From Gluconacetobacter sacchari (GTDB taxonomy: Bacteria > Pseudomonadota > Alphaproteobacteria > Acetobacterales > Acetobacteraceae), in assembly GCF_014174255.1 (NCBI RefSeq), contig NZ_JABEQJ010000009.1, positions 1-64,000 of the forward strand: a stretch of 64,000 nucleotides of DNA, written 5' to 3'. Made by a program: the position numbers and the translations under genes. Shown here in pieces: positions 53,748-63,220 of this stretch; position 1 is the stretch's first letter, and each line of letters begins with the position of its first letter. The notes beneath the pieces were generated by a model. That model was not told where the DNA came from. It saw only the letters and a program-made list of their open reading frames with translations, and did not search any database.

Positions 53748-54602
53748 ATGCGGCGGCGGACGATAGTACTGGGGGCGGCGATGCTGCCGCTCGCGGCACG
53801 GGCGCGGGACGGGCGCACGGTGGACGTGCTGTATGCGGGCTCGCTGCTGAACCTGATGGAACGCGGGATCGCCCCGGCCTTCGATGCGCTGGGCGGCGAT
53901 CGCTTTCGCGGCTATGCGGGCGGGTCGGGCGCCCTGGTCAACCAGATCCGGGGCGGCCTGCGGCGCGGCGATGTCTTCATCAGCGCCGATCCGGCGCTGA
54001 ACGACCGGCTGGGTGCGACGCAGGGCGACCAGGTGCGCTGGTATATCGTCTTCGCGCGTTCGCCCCTGGTGATCGGTTATGATCCGCGGAGCGGATTTGC
54101 CGATTCATTCCGGACACGGCCGTGGTACGAGGTCCTGCAACAGACCGGCATCCGGATCGGCCGGACCGATCCGGCGCTGGACCCGAAAGGGGCGCTGACG
54201 GTGCGCATGCTCCGGCAGGCCGAGCAATTCTATCACCAGCCCGGGCTCGCGGCGCGGATCATGGGCTCCGACGCATCCGGTCAGGTGCGGCCGGAGGAAA
54301 ACCTGGTCGGACGGCTGCAATCGGGGCAGATCGATGCCGGGTTCTTCTACGCGATGGAAACCGCCGACCTGCATATCCCGACCGTTACCCTGCCGCCGGA
54401 CCTGTCGCTGGCGGCCCGCTATTCCGTCACGATCCTGCGGGACGCGCCCAATCCGGAGGGCGCGGCGCGGTTCGTCGCCTTCCTGCTGGGCGAGGCGGGG
54501 GGCGCGATCCTGCGGCGGCATGGGCTGGAGAAGGTGGCGCCGGTCCTGACGGGCGACGGCAGCATGATGCCCGCGCTGCTGCGGCCGCTGATCCATCCCT
54601 GA
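53748..54602 (+). CDS. Tungstate/molybdate-type ABC substrate-binding protein
   Basis: A 284-residue periplasmic binding protein with a signal peptide starting MRRRTIVLGAAML. It begins VDVLYAGSLLNLMERGIAPA, the WtpA/ModA-like start that forms part of the oxyanion pocket, and has the binding-domain stretch GSDASGQVRPEENLVGRLQSG. ATG 53748 follows GGGAGGGGGC and is preferred over ATG 53700. It is followed 10 bp later by the permease-ATPase fusion gene. Ligand (molybdate, tungstate or other anion) is inferred. Confidence 0.8.
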   Translation: MRRRTIVLGAAMLPLAARARDGRTVDVLYAGSLLNLMERGIAPAFDALGGDRFRGYAGGSGALVNQIRGGLRRGDVFISADPALNDRLGATQGDQVRWYIVFARSPLVIGYDPRSGFADSFRTRPWYEVLQQTGIRIGRTDPALDPKGALTVRMLRQAEQFYHQPGLAARIMGSDASGQVRPEENLVGRLQSGQIDAGFFYAMETADLHIPTVTLPPDLSLAARYSVTILRDAPNPEGAARFVAFLLGEAGGAILRRHGLEKVAPVLTGDGSMMPALLRPLIHP

Positions 54603-54612
54603 GGCGGGCGCC

Positions 54613-56442
54613 ATGCGGCGGATGCCCGGTGCGGTCGGGGTCCTGGCCTGCGTGCTCGGCCTGTGGCTGCTGGCGCCGTTCGCGGCCGGGCTGCTGCGGC
54701 TGGGCGATGCGGACTGGTGGGGCGTCGACCGCGCGGCGCTGCTCCGTGCCGCCGCCGTGTCCGTGGCCAGCGCCAGCGTGGCGACGCTGCTGATCGGACT
54801 GTTCGGCATTCCGCTGGGCTATGTCCTGGCGCGGGGACGGGGATGGTGGATCGCGTGCCTCGGCGGGGTGGTGCAATTGCCGCTGGCCCTGCCGCCGCTG
54901 GCCGGCGGAGTGCTGCTGCTGTTCCTGCTGGGATATGGCGGGCCTCTGGGCGCCCTGGGCCTGAGCGAGCATTTCGCCGGCATCGTCGCGGCCGAGATCT
55001 TCGTCGCGTCGCCTTTTCTGATCATCGCCGCGCGCTCGGCCTTCGCCGCGATCGATCCGGCGATGGAAGACGTGGCGGCGACGCTGGGGCACGGGCCGGG
55101 CGGCATCTTTCGCCGGGTCAGCCTGCCGCTGGCCTGGCGGCCGATCCTGGCCGGGCTGGTCCTGGCGTGGCTGCGGGCGTTCGGCGAGTTCGGCGCGACG
55201 GTGATGTTGGCCTATCATCCCTATTCGCTGCCGGTCTTTACCTATGTCGCGTTCGGCGAAGCCGGGTTGCCGTCCATGCTGCCGGTGCTGGCGCCGACCC
55301 TGGCGCTGGCCGCGCTGGTGCTGGCGGCGGGGCGCTGGCTGACCCGGCCGGTCGCCGGCGGCGCGGCGCCCCCTGGCGCCCCGCTGCCGCCTCTGGCGGC
55401 ACGGGAGGCTGCCGAGGCGCCGCCGCGCCATCTGGAACTGGCGCTGCGCCGCGACCTGCCGGGCTTTACGCTGGACCTGATGCTGGACAGCCGGGCCCGG
55501 CGCATCGCCGTTCTCGGACCGTCCGGCTCGGGCAAGTCGATGACCCTGCGCGCGATCGCGGGGCTGGACGACGCGGCCGGGGTACAGGTGAGGCTGGACG
55601 GGCGCGACCTGTCGTCGCTGCCGCCGGACCGGCGCGCCGTCGCCTATGTTCCGCAGGGTTATGCGTTGCCGGCGCATCTGACCGTGGCGCGGCAGGTCAC
55701 GTTCGCGACCGATTGCGTGCCCGACCGGGCGGCGGCATGGATGGCGGCGCTGGGGCTGGAGGCGTTGTCGGCGCGGTATCCCCATGAACTCTCGCCGGGC
55801 CAGCGTCAGCGGGTGGCGCTGGCCCGCGCCCTGTCGCGGTGCCGCGTGGATCTGGTGCTGCTGGACGAGCCGTTCGCGGCGCTGGACGTGCCGCTGCGCG
55901 CGCGGCTGCGGCGCGAGGTTCTGGCCGTGCTGCGCGGCATGAAGGTGCTGACGGTGCTGGTGACCCACGACCCGGCCGAGGCCCTGGCGATGGCGGAGGA
56001 CCTCGTGCTGCTGGAGGCCGGGCGTGTCATCCGTGCCGGCTCCGCCGCCGACGTCTTCGCCCGCCCGGGCAGCGAACTGGCCGCGCTGCTGCTGGGGGCG
56101 GGGCCGATGGGCGACGGCATGGTGACGCCGGAGGGACGGATCGATGTGGGGATGGGCGTGGCGCTGAGGGTTCGGCATCCTGAATGTGACGACCCGGCTC
56201 TGCCGCCGCCGGGAACGCGGGTGCGCTGGGCGGCGCGGCCCTATCAGATCCGGCTGGCGACGGATGGGGCCTATCCCGCCCATATCCTGTGGCGGGGGCC
56301 GGTATGCGACGGCCAGCGTCCGATGCGGCTGCGCCTGGGCGACGGGGTGCTGGAGATCCTGGCCGATCCGTCCTGCGACGCGGATGGGGCCTGCCGGGTC
56401 AATATCGACCCGAACTGCATACAGGTCTGGCCGGTCAGATAA
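54613..56442 (+). CDS. Fused ABC permease and ATPase (ModB-ModC-like)
   Basis: A 609-residue protein joining two parts that are usually separate. Residues 1-240 form a five-to-six-helix permease with the EAA loop (EDVAATLGHGPGGIFRRVSL). Residues about 270-480 form an ABC ATPase with Walker A (LGPSGSGKSM, near 302-309), signature LSPGQRQRVALARAL, Walker B VDLVLLDEPFAALD and a THD switch. About 100 residues after resemble a TOBE-like anion-sensing tail. With the binding protein it makes a whole importer for molybdate/tungstate-type anions. The reading frame is continuous across the joint. It converges with the MocR gene, overlapping 8 bp. Confidence 0.88.
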   Translation: MRRMPGAVGVLACVLGLWLLAPFAAGLLRLGDADWWGVDRAALLRAAAVSVASASVATLLIGLFGIPLGYVLARGRGWWIACLGGVVQLPLALPPLAGGVLLLFLLGYGGPLGALGLSEHFAGIVAAEIFVASPFLIIAARSAFAAIDPAMEDVAATLGHGPGGIFRRVSLPLAWRPILAGLVLAWLRAFGEFGATVMLAYHPYSLPVFTYVAFGEAGLPSMLPVLAPTLALAALVLAAGRWLTRPVAGGAAPPGAPLPPLAAREAAEAPPRHLELALRRDLPGFTLDLMLDSRARRIAVLGPSGSGKSMTLRAIAGLDDAAGVQVRLDGRDLSSLPPDRRAVAYVPQGYALPAHLTVARQVTFATDCVPDRAAAWMAALGLEALSARYPHELSPGQRQRVALARALSRCRVDLVLLDEPFAALDVPLRARLRREVLAVLRGMKVLTVLVTHDPAEALAMAEDLVLLEAGRVIRAGSAADVFARPGSELAALLLGAGPMGDGMVTPEGRIDVGMGVALRVRHPECDDPALPPPGTRVRWAARPYQIRLATDGAYPAHILWRGPVCDGQRPMRLRLGDGVLEILADPSCDADGACRVNIDPNCIQVWPVR

Positions 56443-57856
56443 TGCCGCTCGCCTCGCTGAGCGCGGGTTCGTGGATGGCGTCGCGCACGATATGCAGCGC
56501 CCGTTCCAGCATGGGGCGGTCGTCCGGTGCGCCCAGGCAGACGCGGACGCCGGATTCGGCATCGCGGGAGACGGAGCAGGCCTCGGGCGGCGTCAGTTCC
56601 ACACCTGCGCGCAAGGCGTGGTTCAGCGTGCGTTGGGCCGCCAGCGGGGAGAGCGGCACCCAGACATGCGGTGAGCGCGCGGCGCCCGGCGGCTCCATGG
56701 CGGACCCCAGGATCTGGCGCGCCATGGCCAGACGCACCGCGGTTTCGGCTTGCACCGCGTCGGCGATGGCGTCGGCGGTGCCGTCCGCCACCCAGCGGGC
56801 GAAGATCATCCCGCCCAGCGCGGGCGGGCAATAGCCCAGCGCGCGGATGCCGCGCATGATCCGCTCGCGCATCACGGTGGGCGGCAGCGTGACGAAACCC
56901 AGGCGGAAACCCGGAAGGATCCCCTTGGAAATGCTGGCGACGTAGAGCGTGCGGTCCGGGGCGATCATGGCGATCGGCGGAGGCCGGTCGGCGGGGTCGG
57001 CGTAGGTGTAATAGGCGTCGTCCTCGACGATCGTCAGGTCGTGCTGGTGGGCGACGCGCGCGATGTCCTGCCGCCGGGACAGGCTCATGGTGCGGGTCGT
57101 GGGGTTCTGCAAGGTCGGCACCGTGAACAGGACCCGCGCGCGGGTCTCGGCGGCGGCGCGTTCCAGCGCCGCGGGGAGCAGCCCCTGTTCGTCCATCGCC
57201 ACGCCGCGCAGCGTCAGGCCCAGATGTTCGGCGGCGGTGCGCGCGCCGTAGAAGGTGGCGGATTCGCACAGCACCGTGTCGCCCGGCCGGCAGAGCGAGG
57301 ACAGCACCAGCGCGATCGCATGCTGCCCGCCATTGCACTGGATCAGGTCGGCCGGATCGCAGGCCAGCCCATGGCGGCGCGCCAGCCAGGTCGCGCCGGC
57401 CTCGCGCACCGAACGCAGGCCGCTGCCCTGGATGTACTGGACCGCCGGTTCGAGCTGGCCGGCGGCCGCCAGTTCCGCCACCGCGCGTTCCAGCGCCCGG
57501 GTCAGGCCCATGCGCGGCGGAATGTTGCAGCGCAGGTCGATCGTCCCGGTCTGCGGAGCGGGGGTGGACGGCGTGGGATCGAAGCTGGTCGCGATCGCGA
57601 TGTCCGGGCTCGTGTCCCGGATGAAGGAGCCGCGTCCGACATGGGCCAGCAGCAGGCCGCGCCGCTCGGCCTCGGCATAGGCCCTGGTCACCGTGCCGAT
57701 GCTGAGGCCGAGCGCATAGGCAAGCTCGCGCTGAGGCGGCAGGCGACTGCCGCCCGGCAGGATGCCGGCAGCAATGTCCCGTTCCAGCGCGTCGGCCAGG
57801 CGGGCGTAGAGCGGGCCGGGCGGAGGCGGAATGTCGGGGTGCCAGAGAGGGGTCAT
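56435..57856 (-). CDS. MocR-type PLP-dependent GntR regulator
   Basis: A 473-residue transcription factor. Residues 12-75 are a GntR winged helix (RLPPQRELAYALGLSIGT), and the rest is a fold-type I aminotransferase domain with the PLP lysine K311 in SISKGILPGFR, plus NPTTRTM and EDDAYYTY motifs. ATG 57856 is chosen with GGCAGAACC before it; ATG 57898 is possible. MocR proteins use PLP or its adducts to sense metabolites such as GABA or pyridoxal. It is divergent from the UrcA gene across repeated ACAAT/ATTGT half-sites. Confidence 0.88.
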   Translation of the reverse strand: MTPLWHPDIPPPPGPLYARLADALERDIAAGILPGGSRLPPQRELAYALGLSIGTVTRAYAEAERRGLLLAHVGRGSFIRDTSPDIAIATSFDPTPSTPAPQTGTIDLRCNIPPRMGLTRALERAVAELAAAGQLEPAVQYIQGSGLRSVREAGATWLARRHGLACDPADLIQCNGGQHAIALVLSSLCRPGDTVLCESATFYGARTAAEHLGLTLRGVAMDEQGLLPAALERAAAETRARVLFTVPTLQNPTTRTMSLSRRQDIARVAHQHDLTIVEDDAYYTYADPADRPPPIAMIAPDRTLYVASISKGILPGFRLGFVTLPPTVMRERIMRGIRALGYCPPALGGMIFARWVADGTADAIADAVQAETAVRLAMARQILGSAMEPPGAARSPHVWVPLSPLAAQRTLNHALRAGVELTPPEACSVSRDAESGVRVCLGAPDDRPMLERALHIVRDAIHEPALSEASGII

Positions 57857-57894
57857 GGGTTCTGCCGTGCGTGGTACGAGCGGATTGATATATG

Positions 57895-57986
57895 ACAATA
57901 TAACGATTGACCGGCGAAAATACTAGAACAAAACTCATGAAACGGAGAGGAATCCGATATTGTAATAGTACAATTTCCGAAATTGT
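57895..57986. promoter_or_regulatory. Cluster of ACAAT/ATTGT half-sites, probable MocR operator
   Basis: ACAAT (57895-57899), ATTGTAATAGTACAAT (57959-57974, a 16-bp palindrome) and ATTGT (57982-57986) lie in the AT-rich gap between the MocR and UrcA genes. The number and order of half-sites fit a multi-site dimeric regulator. Confidence 0.45.
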
Positions 57987-58027
57987 CTCGGATAGCCTTT
58001 TCGTGCCTGAAAAAAGGACGATTGACG

Positions 58028-58456
58028 ATGATCATGGTGGGAAGGGAAACGAGATCCGCGCCGATCGGGAGCCCTCCAATCCGGCAGCCCGGACTGGACG
58101 CGGTCCGGGAACATGCCGAAGGTGCTGGGATCGGATTGGTCATCGCGCTGGGGCTGGTCTTGCTGCTGGCGCTGCATGGGCCGGCGAGAGGCCAGGACGA
58201 CCCGGCGGAGAAGACGGTCGCGGTGCGGGTGGCGTACGATGCCGCCGACCTGCGCGACGCGGCGCATGCGCGCCGGCTGCTGGCCCGGCTGGATCACGCC
58301 GCGCTGGTGGCGTGCGGTGACGATCATGCCAGCCTGGATGTGCTGCGCGCCGCCATCGCCCGGTCGGACTGCCGGCGGCGGTCGCTGTCGCAGGCGGTGG
58401 CGCGGATCGGGGCGCCGGTGCTGGACGTCGCGCTGCGCGACAATCCGCCGACGTGA
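58028..58456 (+). CDS. UrcA-family protein
   Basis: A 142-residue protein of the UrcA family (small, two-Cys periplasmic or membrane-anchored proteins of alphaproteobacteria, function unknown). A hydrophobic segment at residues 34-50 (GIGLVIALGLVLLLALH) is a membrane anchor or signal. The mature part carries the family pattern VRVAYDAADLRD, then ARRLLARLDHAALVACG and C115, a probable disulfide pair C96-C115. ATG 58028 follows AAGGACG. The coding end touches the PhzF gene region, so the two may share a transcript. Confidence 0.7.
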   Translation: MIMVGRETRSAPIGSPPIRQPGLDAVREHAEGAGIGLVIALGLVLLLALHGPARGQDDPAEKTVAVRVAYDAADLRDAAHARRLLARLDHAALVACGDDHASLDVLRAAIARSDCRRRSLSQAVARIGAPVLDVALRDNPPT

Positions 58457-58503
58457 TGGATGCCGACGTGATGGATGATGGCGCGGGTTCGGAGAAACAG
58501 GTG

Positions 58504-59346
58504 ATGACGACATACGTCTTTCATCAGGTCGATGTCTTCGCGGCCGCGCCGCTGAAGGGCAATCCGCTGGCCGTCGTCGCGGGGGCGGATGCGCTGGACG
58601 ACGCGCAGATGGCGGCCTTCGCGAACTGGATGAATCTGAGCGAGACGACCTTCCTGCTGAAGCCCACGATGCCCGGTGCCGACTACCGGGTGCGGATCTT
58701 CACCCCGGAGGAGGAGCTGCCGTTCGCCGGGCATCCTACGCTGGGATCGTGCCATGTCTGGCTGGCCATGGGTGGCGTGCCGCAGGGGCGCGATGTGGTG
58801 CAGGAATGCGGTGCCGGGCTGGTGACGGTGCGGCGCGGTGGCGACGGACTGGCCTTCGCCGCCCCGCCGCTGCGTCGCGCGGGGCCGGTCGATGCGTCGG
58901 ACCTGGAGGCCGTGACCCGGATTCTGGGACTGTCCACGGATCGCATCGCGGCGTCGAACTGGGTCGATAACGGTCCCGGCTGGCTGGCCCTGATGCTGCG
59001 GGACCGGGAGGCGTTGCTGGCGCTGCGGCCGGATGCGCAAGCCCTGGGCGACTGGCGCATCGGGCTGGTCGCGCCGTGGGACCCGGCGCGCGACGGGGAT
59101 GCGGCGCAGTTCGAGGTCCGTGCGTTCACCGGCGGCGGGACCGTCTTCGAGGACCCGGTGACCGGCAGCCTGAATGCGGGACTGGCGACATGGCTGATCG
59201 GCGCGGGTCTGGCGCCCGATCGCTATATCGTCAGGCAGGGGACGGTGCTGGGGCGCATGGGGCGGGTCCGGGTGGCGCGGGACGAAGCTGGATTCTGGAT
59301 CGGCGGCGATACCGTGACCCGGATCAGCGGGCAGGTCACGCTGTAA
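58504..59346 (+). CDS. PhzF-family isomerase/epimerase
   Basis: A 280-residue protein of the PhzF (YddE) family, isomerases of amino-acid-like substrates and phenazine precursors. It begins TTYVFHQVDVFAAAPLKGNP and has the conserved acid in NLSETTFL (near residue 45) and the FTPEEELPFAGHPTLGS and DPVTGSLNAGLA motifs. ATG 58504 fits the family N-terminus; GTG 58453 would add 17 residues and overlap the UrcA stop. No phenazine genes are nearby. The 3' end overlaps the convergent threonine aldolase gene by 11 bp. Confidence 0.9.
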   Translation: MTTYVFHQVDVFAAAPLKGNPLAVVAGADALDDAQMAAFANWMNLSETTFLLKPTMPGADYRVRIFTPEEELPFAGHPTLGSCHVWLAMGGVPQGRDVVQECGAGLVTVRRGGDGLAFAAPPLRRAGPVDASDLEAVTRILGLSTDRIAASNWVDNGPGWLALMLRDREALLALRPDAQALGDWRIGLVAPWDPARDGDAAQFEVRAFTGGGTVFEDPVTGSLNAGLATWLIGAGLAPDRYIVRQGTVLGRMGRVRVARDEAGFWIGGDTVTRISGQVTL

Positions 59347-60415
59347 GGACGGGCGCGTCGGGGACGGCTTTCCATGCCGCATCGCCGCCCGTGAGCGCGC
59401 GCAGGTCGGCGATCAGCGCGTCCACACGGGCGATCTGGGAATCCCAGGCGAACATGAAGCGGGCGCTGCCGCCGATGAACGTATAGAACCGCCAGCCCCG
59501 GGCGCGCAGTCCTTCGGTCAGGGGCTCGGACAGTTTGAGGAACACGCCGTTGGCCTCGACGGGAAACATGAGTGCGATCCCGGGCAGGTCCCTGACCTGA
59601 TCGGCGAAATGGCGGGCGCAGGCATTGGCGTGGGCCGCGTGGGTCCGCCAGGCGCCGGTTTCGAACATCACGGCCCACGGCGCGGACAGGAAGCGCATCT
59701 TGGAAGCCAGTTGACCGGCCTGCTTGCAGCGATAGTCGAACCCTTCGGCCAGCGCCCGGTCGAAGAAGATCACGGCCTCGCCGACCGCCATGCCGTTCTT
59801 GGTGCCGCCGAAGCTCATCACGTCGATGCCGGCCTGCCAGGTCATCTCGGCCGGCGAGCAGCCCAGGCTCTCGATCGCGTTGGCGAAGCGCGCGCCGTCC
59901 ATGTGCAGCCGCAGCCCCAATTCGCGGCAGGTGGCGGAAATCGCGCGGATCTCGTCCAGGGTGTAGACCTGCCCGGTCTCGGTCGGCTGGGTGATGGTCA
60001 CGGCCTTGGGGCGCGGGAAATGGATGTCGGTGCGTCCCAGCGCGAAATCGCGGATCGTCTCGGGGGTCAGCTTGCCGTCGGTGGTGCGGCCGACCAGGAT
60101 CTTGGCGCCGTTCGAGAAGAATTCCGGCGCCCCGCACTCGTCGGTTTCGACATGGGCGATGTCTGCGGCGATGATGCTTTCGTACGACTGGCACAGCGAC
60201 GCCAGCGCCAGCGAGTTGGCCGCCGTGCCGTTGAAGACGAAGAACAGCTCGCAATCGGTTTCGAACGTCCGGCGGAAGGCGTCGGCGGCGCGCAACGTCC
60301 ACGGATCGTCGCCATAGGCCGGGGCCGAGCCGCGATTGGCCTCTTCCATTGCCCGCAGGGCTTCGGGACAGATACCCGCGTAATTGTCGCTGGCGAATTG
60401 CTGGGTATGGGGCAT
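59336..60415 (-). CDS. ltaE: Low-specificity L-threonine aldolase
   Basis: A PLP enzyme of 359 residues that splits L-threonine or L-allo-threonine into glycine and acetaldehyde. It has QFASDNYAGICPEAL at the start, the conserved HMDGARFANA near residues 170-179 and the PLP lysine K206 in FGGTKNGM. ATG 60415 with an AGGAAAGG element before it is preferred over a start at 60526. It may supply glycine or clear acetaldehyde, both useful in an acetic acid bacterium, although this is inference. Confidence 0.92.
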   Translation of the reverse strand: MPHTQQFASDNYAGICPEALRAMEEANRGSAPAYGDDPWTLRAADAFRRTFETDCELFFVFNGTAANSLALASLCQSYESIIAADIAHVETDECGAPEFFSNGAKILVGRTTDGKLTPETIRDFALGRTDIHFPRPKAVTITQPTETGQVYTLDEIRAISATCRELGLRLHMDGARFANAIESLGCSPAEMTWQAGIDVMSFGGTKNGMAVGEAVIFFDRALAEGFDYRCKQAGQLASKMRFLSAPWAVMFETGAWRTHAAHANACARHFADQVRDLPGIALMFPVEANGVFLKLSEPLTEGLRARGWRFYTFIGGSARFMFAWDSQIARVDALIADLRALTGGDAAWKAVPDAPVLTA

Positions 60416-60623
60416 CGCGATCGTGGCCTTTCCTCGCTTGCTACAAGCATCACGAGGATCGGCGACATGAGGTAGCGGTCCGTTTTTTGCCGGATCGGCC
60501 ACATCTTCCCGGAACGGGAACGCCACCTTGCTCGGATGCAGGTTGGTGCCGGGTTGCCCCGGCTCTGGATGCGGCGCGCACCATATCGCAGCATCGAGAG
60601 GGCGACAAGCAAGGTCTCGCGGG

Positions 60624-61880
60624 TCAGGCGCGATAGCGGGCCAGGGCCAGATCCTCGTACGCGATGTCGGGTTTGCGGGCGGAGAGGATGTCGGCCAGCA
60701 CCCGGCCCGACCCGCAGGCCATGGTCCAGCCCAGCGTGCCGTGACCGGTATTGAGATACAGATTGTCGATTGCGGTCGGGCCGATGATCGGCGTGCCGTC
60801 GGGCGTCATGGGGCGCAGCCCGGTCCAGAAGGTCGCGGACGGCACGTCGCCGGCACCGGCGAACAGGTCCGTCAGGGAATGTTCCAGCGTCGCCCGGCGC
60901 GGGGCGCGGAGCGTGGTGCTGAACCCCGCGAGTTCGGCGGTGCCGCCGACACGGATGCGATCGCCCAGGCGGGTGATGGCGATCTTGTAGGTTTCGTCCA
61001 TCACGGTGGAAACCGGGGCCAGGGTGGCGTCGATGATCGGGGCGGTGATCGAATAGCCCTTGACCGGATAGATCGGCAGGTCCAGCCCCAGGGCACGCAC
61101 CATGGCGGGCGAGAAACTGCCCAGCGCGAGCACATAGGCATCCGCATCCATCCGGCCGCGGCTGGTGTCGATGCCGGTCAGGCGCCGGTCCTCGCGGCGC
61201 AAGCCGCGGATGGTGGTATCGTAGAGGAAGGTCGCGCCCCGTTCGGCCGCCATCGCCGCCAGGCGCTGGGTGAAGATATGGGCGTCGCCCGTCTGATCCC
61301 CCGGCAGGCGCAGGCCGCCGACCAGCTTGTCCCGGGCCGCCGCCAGTCCGGGCTCGGCCCGCACGCAGCCGGCGGCGTCCAGTATTTCGTAGGGCACCTT
61401 GTACTGGTCCAGCACGCGCAGGTCGTCGCCGAGATGGTCCATCTGCTTCTGCGTGCGAAAGACCTGCAATGTGCCCTGCTGGCGGTCATCATAGGCGAGG
61501 CCGGTGCCGGCGCGCAGCTCGTCCAGCAGGTCGCGGCTGTATTCGGCGAGGCGGACCATGCGGCCCTTGTTGCGGTCGTAGGCGGCGCTGGTGCAGTTGG
61601 CCAGCATCCGGGCCAGCCAGCGCCATTGGCGCGGGTCGGCCATCGGGCGGAAGACGAAGGGGCGATGGGCCATCAGCAGCCAGCGCACCGCCTTCAACGG
61701 CACGCCCGGACCGGCCCAGGGCGAGGAATAGCCGGGCGAGACCTGGCCGGCATTGGCGAAGCTGGTTCCCAGCCCCGCCGCCGGCTGCCGATCGATGACC
61801 GTGACCGCGTGCCCGGCCTGCGTGAGATACCAGGCCGAGGTCACGCCGACCACGCCTCCGCCGAGAATGATGATCTTCAT
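60624..61880 (-). CDS. dadA: D-amino acid dehydrogenase small subunit
   Basis: A 418-residue FAD-dependent oxidase-type protein that deaminates D-alanine to pyruvate, passing electrons to the respiratory chain. The N-terminal Rossmann motif is [17 protein letters not shown], and DadA features include [17 protein letters not shown] and the C-terminal [15 protein letters not shown]. It lies 9 bp after alr, so the racemase feeds it with D-alanine. The divergent Lrp gene completes the usual dad regulon layout. Confidence 0.95.
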   Translation of the reverse strand: MKIIILGGGVVGVTSAWYLTQAGHAVTVIDRQPAAGLGTSFANAGQVSPGYSSPWAGPGVPLKAVRWLLMAHRPFVFRPMADPRQWRWLARMLANCTSAAYDRNKGRMVRLAEYSRDLLDELRAGTGLAYDDRQQGTLQVFRTQKQMDHLGDDLRVLDQYKVPYEILDAAGCVRAEPGLAAARDKLVGGLRLPGDQTGDAHIFTQRLAAMAAERGATFLYDTTIRGLRREDRRLTGIDTSRGRMDADAYVLALGSFSPAMVRALGLDLPIYPVKGYSITAPIIDATLAPVSTVMDETYKIAITRLGDRIRVGGTAELAGFSTTLRAPRRATLEHSLTDLFAGAGDVPSATFWTGLRPMTPDGTPIIGPTAIDNLYLNTGHGTLGWTMACGSGRVLADILSARKPDIAYEDLALARYRA

Positions 61881-61889
61881 GATGTGTCG

Positions 61890-63056
61890 TCAGGTCCGCT
61901 CAGGAGAGGGGGTGCCGTCCGCGACATAGGCGCGGTGGTAGCGATGCCCCAGGGAGGTCAGGATTTCGTAGCCGATGGTGCCGGCGCCGCGTGCCACGTC
62001 ATCGACGCCGTGCTGGGGCCCCAGCAGGTCCAGCATGGCGCCGGGCGTGGTCAGGGAATCGGGGGCGTCGGTGATGTCGACGGCCATGGAATCCATCGAG
62101 ATGCGACCGACGATCGGCAGGGCCTGCGTGCCCAGCCAGGCGCGGCCGTCGCGCGCGGCATGGCGCATGAAGCCGTCGGCGTAGCCCGCGGCGACGGTCG
62201 CGATCCGGCGTGGAGCGGACGGGCGGTAGGTCAGGCCGTACCCCACGCCGTCCCTGGGGCCGACGATGCGGGTCTGGAGGATCCGGGCTTGCAGGCGCAC
62301 GACCGGGCGCATCGGGTTGGGTGCGCTGTCGTTGGGTGCCACGCCGTACAGCGCCGCGCCGGGGCGCACGACGTCGAAATGGAAACCCGGCCCCAGGAAA
62401 ATGCCCGACGAGGCGGCCAGGCTGACGGGCGCCGCCGGCAGGCGCGCGCGCAGTGCCAGCAGGCGCGCGCGCTGCCGGGCGCTGGCCGGATCGGACGGGT
62501 CGTCGGCGCAGGCGAGATGGCTCATGACCAGGCCGGGACCGATGCCGCGCCAGCCGTCGGGATCGGCCTCGATTCGATCGATATCCTGCTCCGACAGGCC
62601 GAAGCGCGACATGCCGGTATCGAGTTGCACCGCCGCCGGCAGGGGGCGGTCCAGGCCGCGCGCCGTGGCGCGCCAGCCCCGGATCTGCTCGACACTGTTC
62701 AGCACCGGGATCAGGTCATGCCGCACGCAATCGGCCTCGGCTCCCGCCAGCGGGCCGTGCAGGACGAAGATCCGGGTGGTGGACGCGACATGGGGGCGCA
62801 GGGCGATGCCCTCGTCCACATGGGCGACGAAGAAGGTGCGCGCGCCGGCGCGCTCCAGCGCCGGGGCGACCCGGGTGGCGCCCAGCCCGTAGGCGTCGGC
62901 CTTGACCACCGCCGCGCATTCCGCCCCGGCCGCCAGGCCGCGCAGCGTGCGGTAATTGGCGCGAATGGCGTCGAGGTCGATCGTCAGCGTCGCGCCGGCC
63001 CGGCTGCGGGGCCAGCCGGTATCGGATAAAAGCGGGGCAGGGGGAGCAGGGGGCAT
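61890..63056 (-). CDS. alr: Alanine racemase
   Basis: A PLP enzyme of 388 residues. The PLP lysine is K52 in VVKADAYGLGA and the catalytic tyrosine Y273 in GVGYGLTY. The conserved GRISMDSMAVDIT is also present. It lies 9 bp before dadA, so it is likely the catabolic (DadX-like) racemase that makes D-alanine for oxidation, although this may also serve peptidoglycan if it is the only copy. The start at ATG 63056 is preceded by a weak ribosome site. Confidence 0.95.
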   Translation of the reverse strand: MPPAPPAPLLSDTGWPRSRAGATLTIDLDAIRANYRTLRGLAAGAECAAVVKADAYGLGATRVAPALERAGARTFFVAHVDEGIALRPHVASTTRIFVLHGPLAGAEADCVRHDLIPVLNSVEQIRGWRATARGLDRPLPAAVQLDTGMSRFGLSEQDIDRIEADPDGWRGIGPGLVMSHLACADDPSDPASARQRARLLALRARLPAAPVSLAASSGIFLGPGFHFDVVRPGAALYGVAPNDSAPNPMRPVVRLQARILQTRIVGPRDGVGYGLTYRPSAPRRIATVAAGYADGFMRHAARDGRAWLGTQALPIVGRISMDSMAVDITDAPDSLTTPGAMLDLLGPQHGVDDVARGAGTIGYEILTSLGHRYHRAYVADGTPSPERT

Positions 63057-63141
63057 GGCGGCGCGACCTCGACCGATCAGGGCGTGTGATGTCCTGCATC
63101 AGCTTAGGCCGGGTGGGGCTGATATTTCCTGCCGATTGATC

Positions 63142-63201
63142 GCATGATCTGTCGCCTGAATGAGAAATATGCAATTCCATGCGCTGAAATGGCATGATCT
63201 G
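63142..63201. repeat. Direct repeats between alr and lrp genes
   Basis: GCATGATCTG occurs at 63142-63151 and again at 63192-63201, 50 bp apart, near five helical turns. The flanks (TCG against CCG) differ at one base. The placement suits cooperative Lrp binding. Confidence 0.5.
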
Positions 63202-63220
63202 CCGGGGTGGTTGCAGGAAC

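Noticed and set aside
60528-63029. 833-codon plus-strand frame opposite dadA and alr
   Set aside because: Gly/Arg/His-rich antisense frame covering two certain genes and their gap, with no motif of its own.
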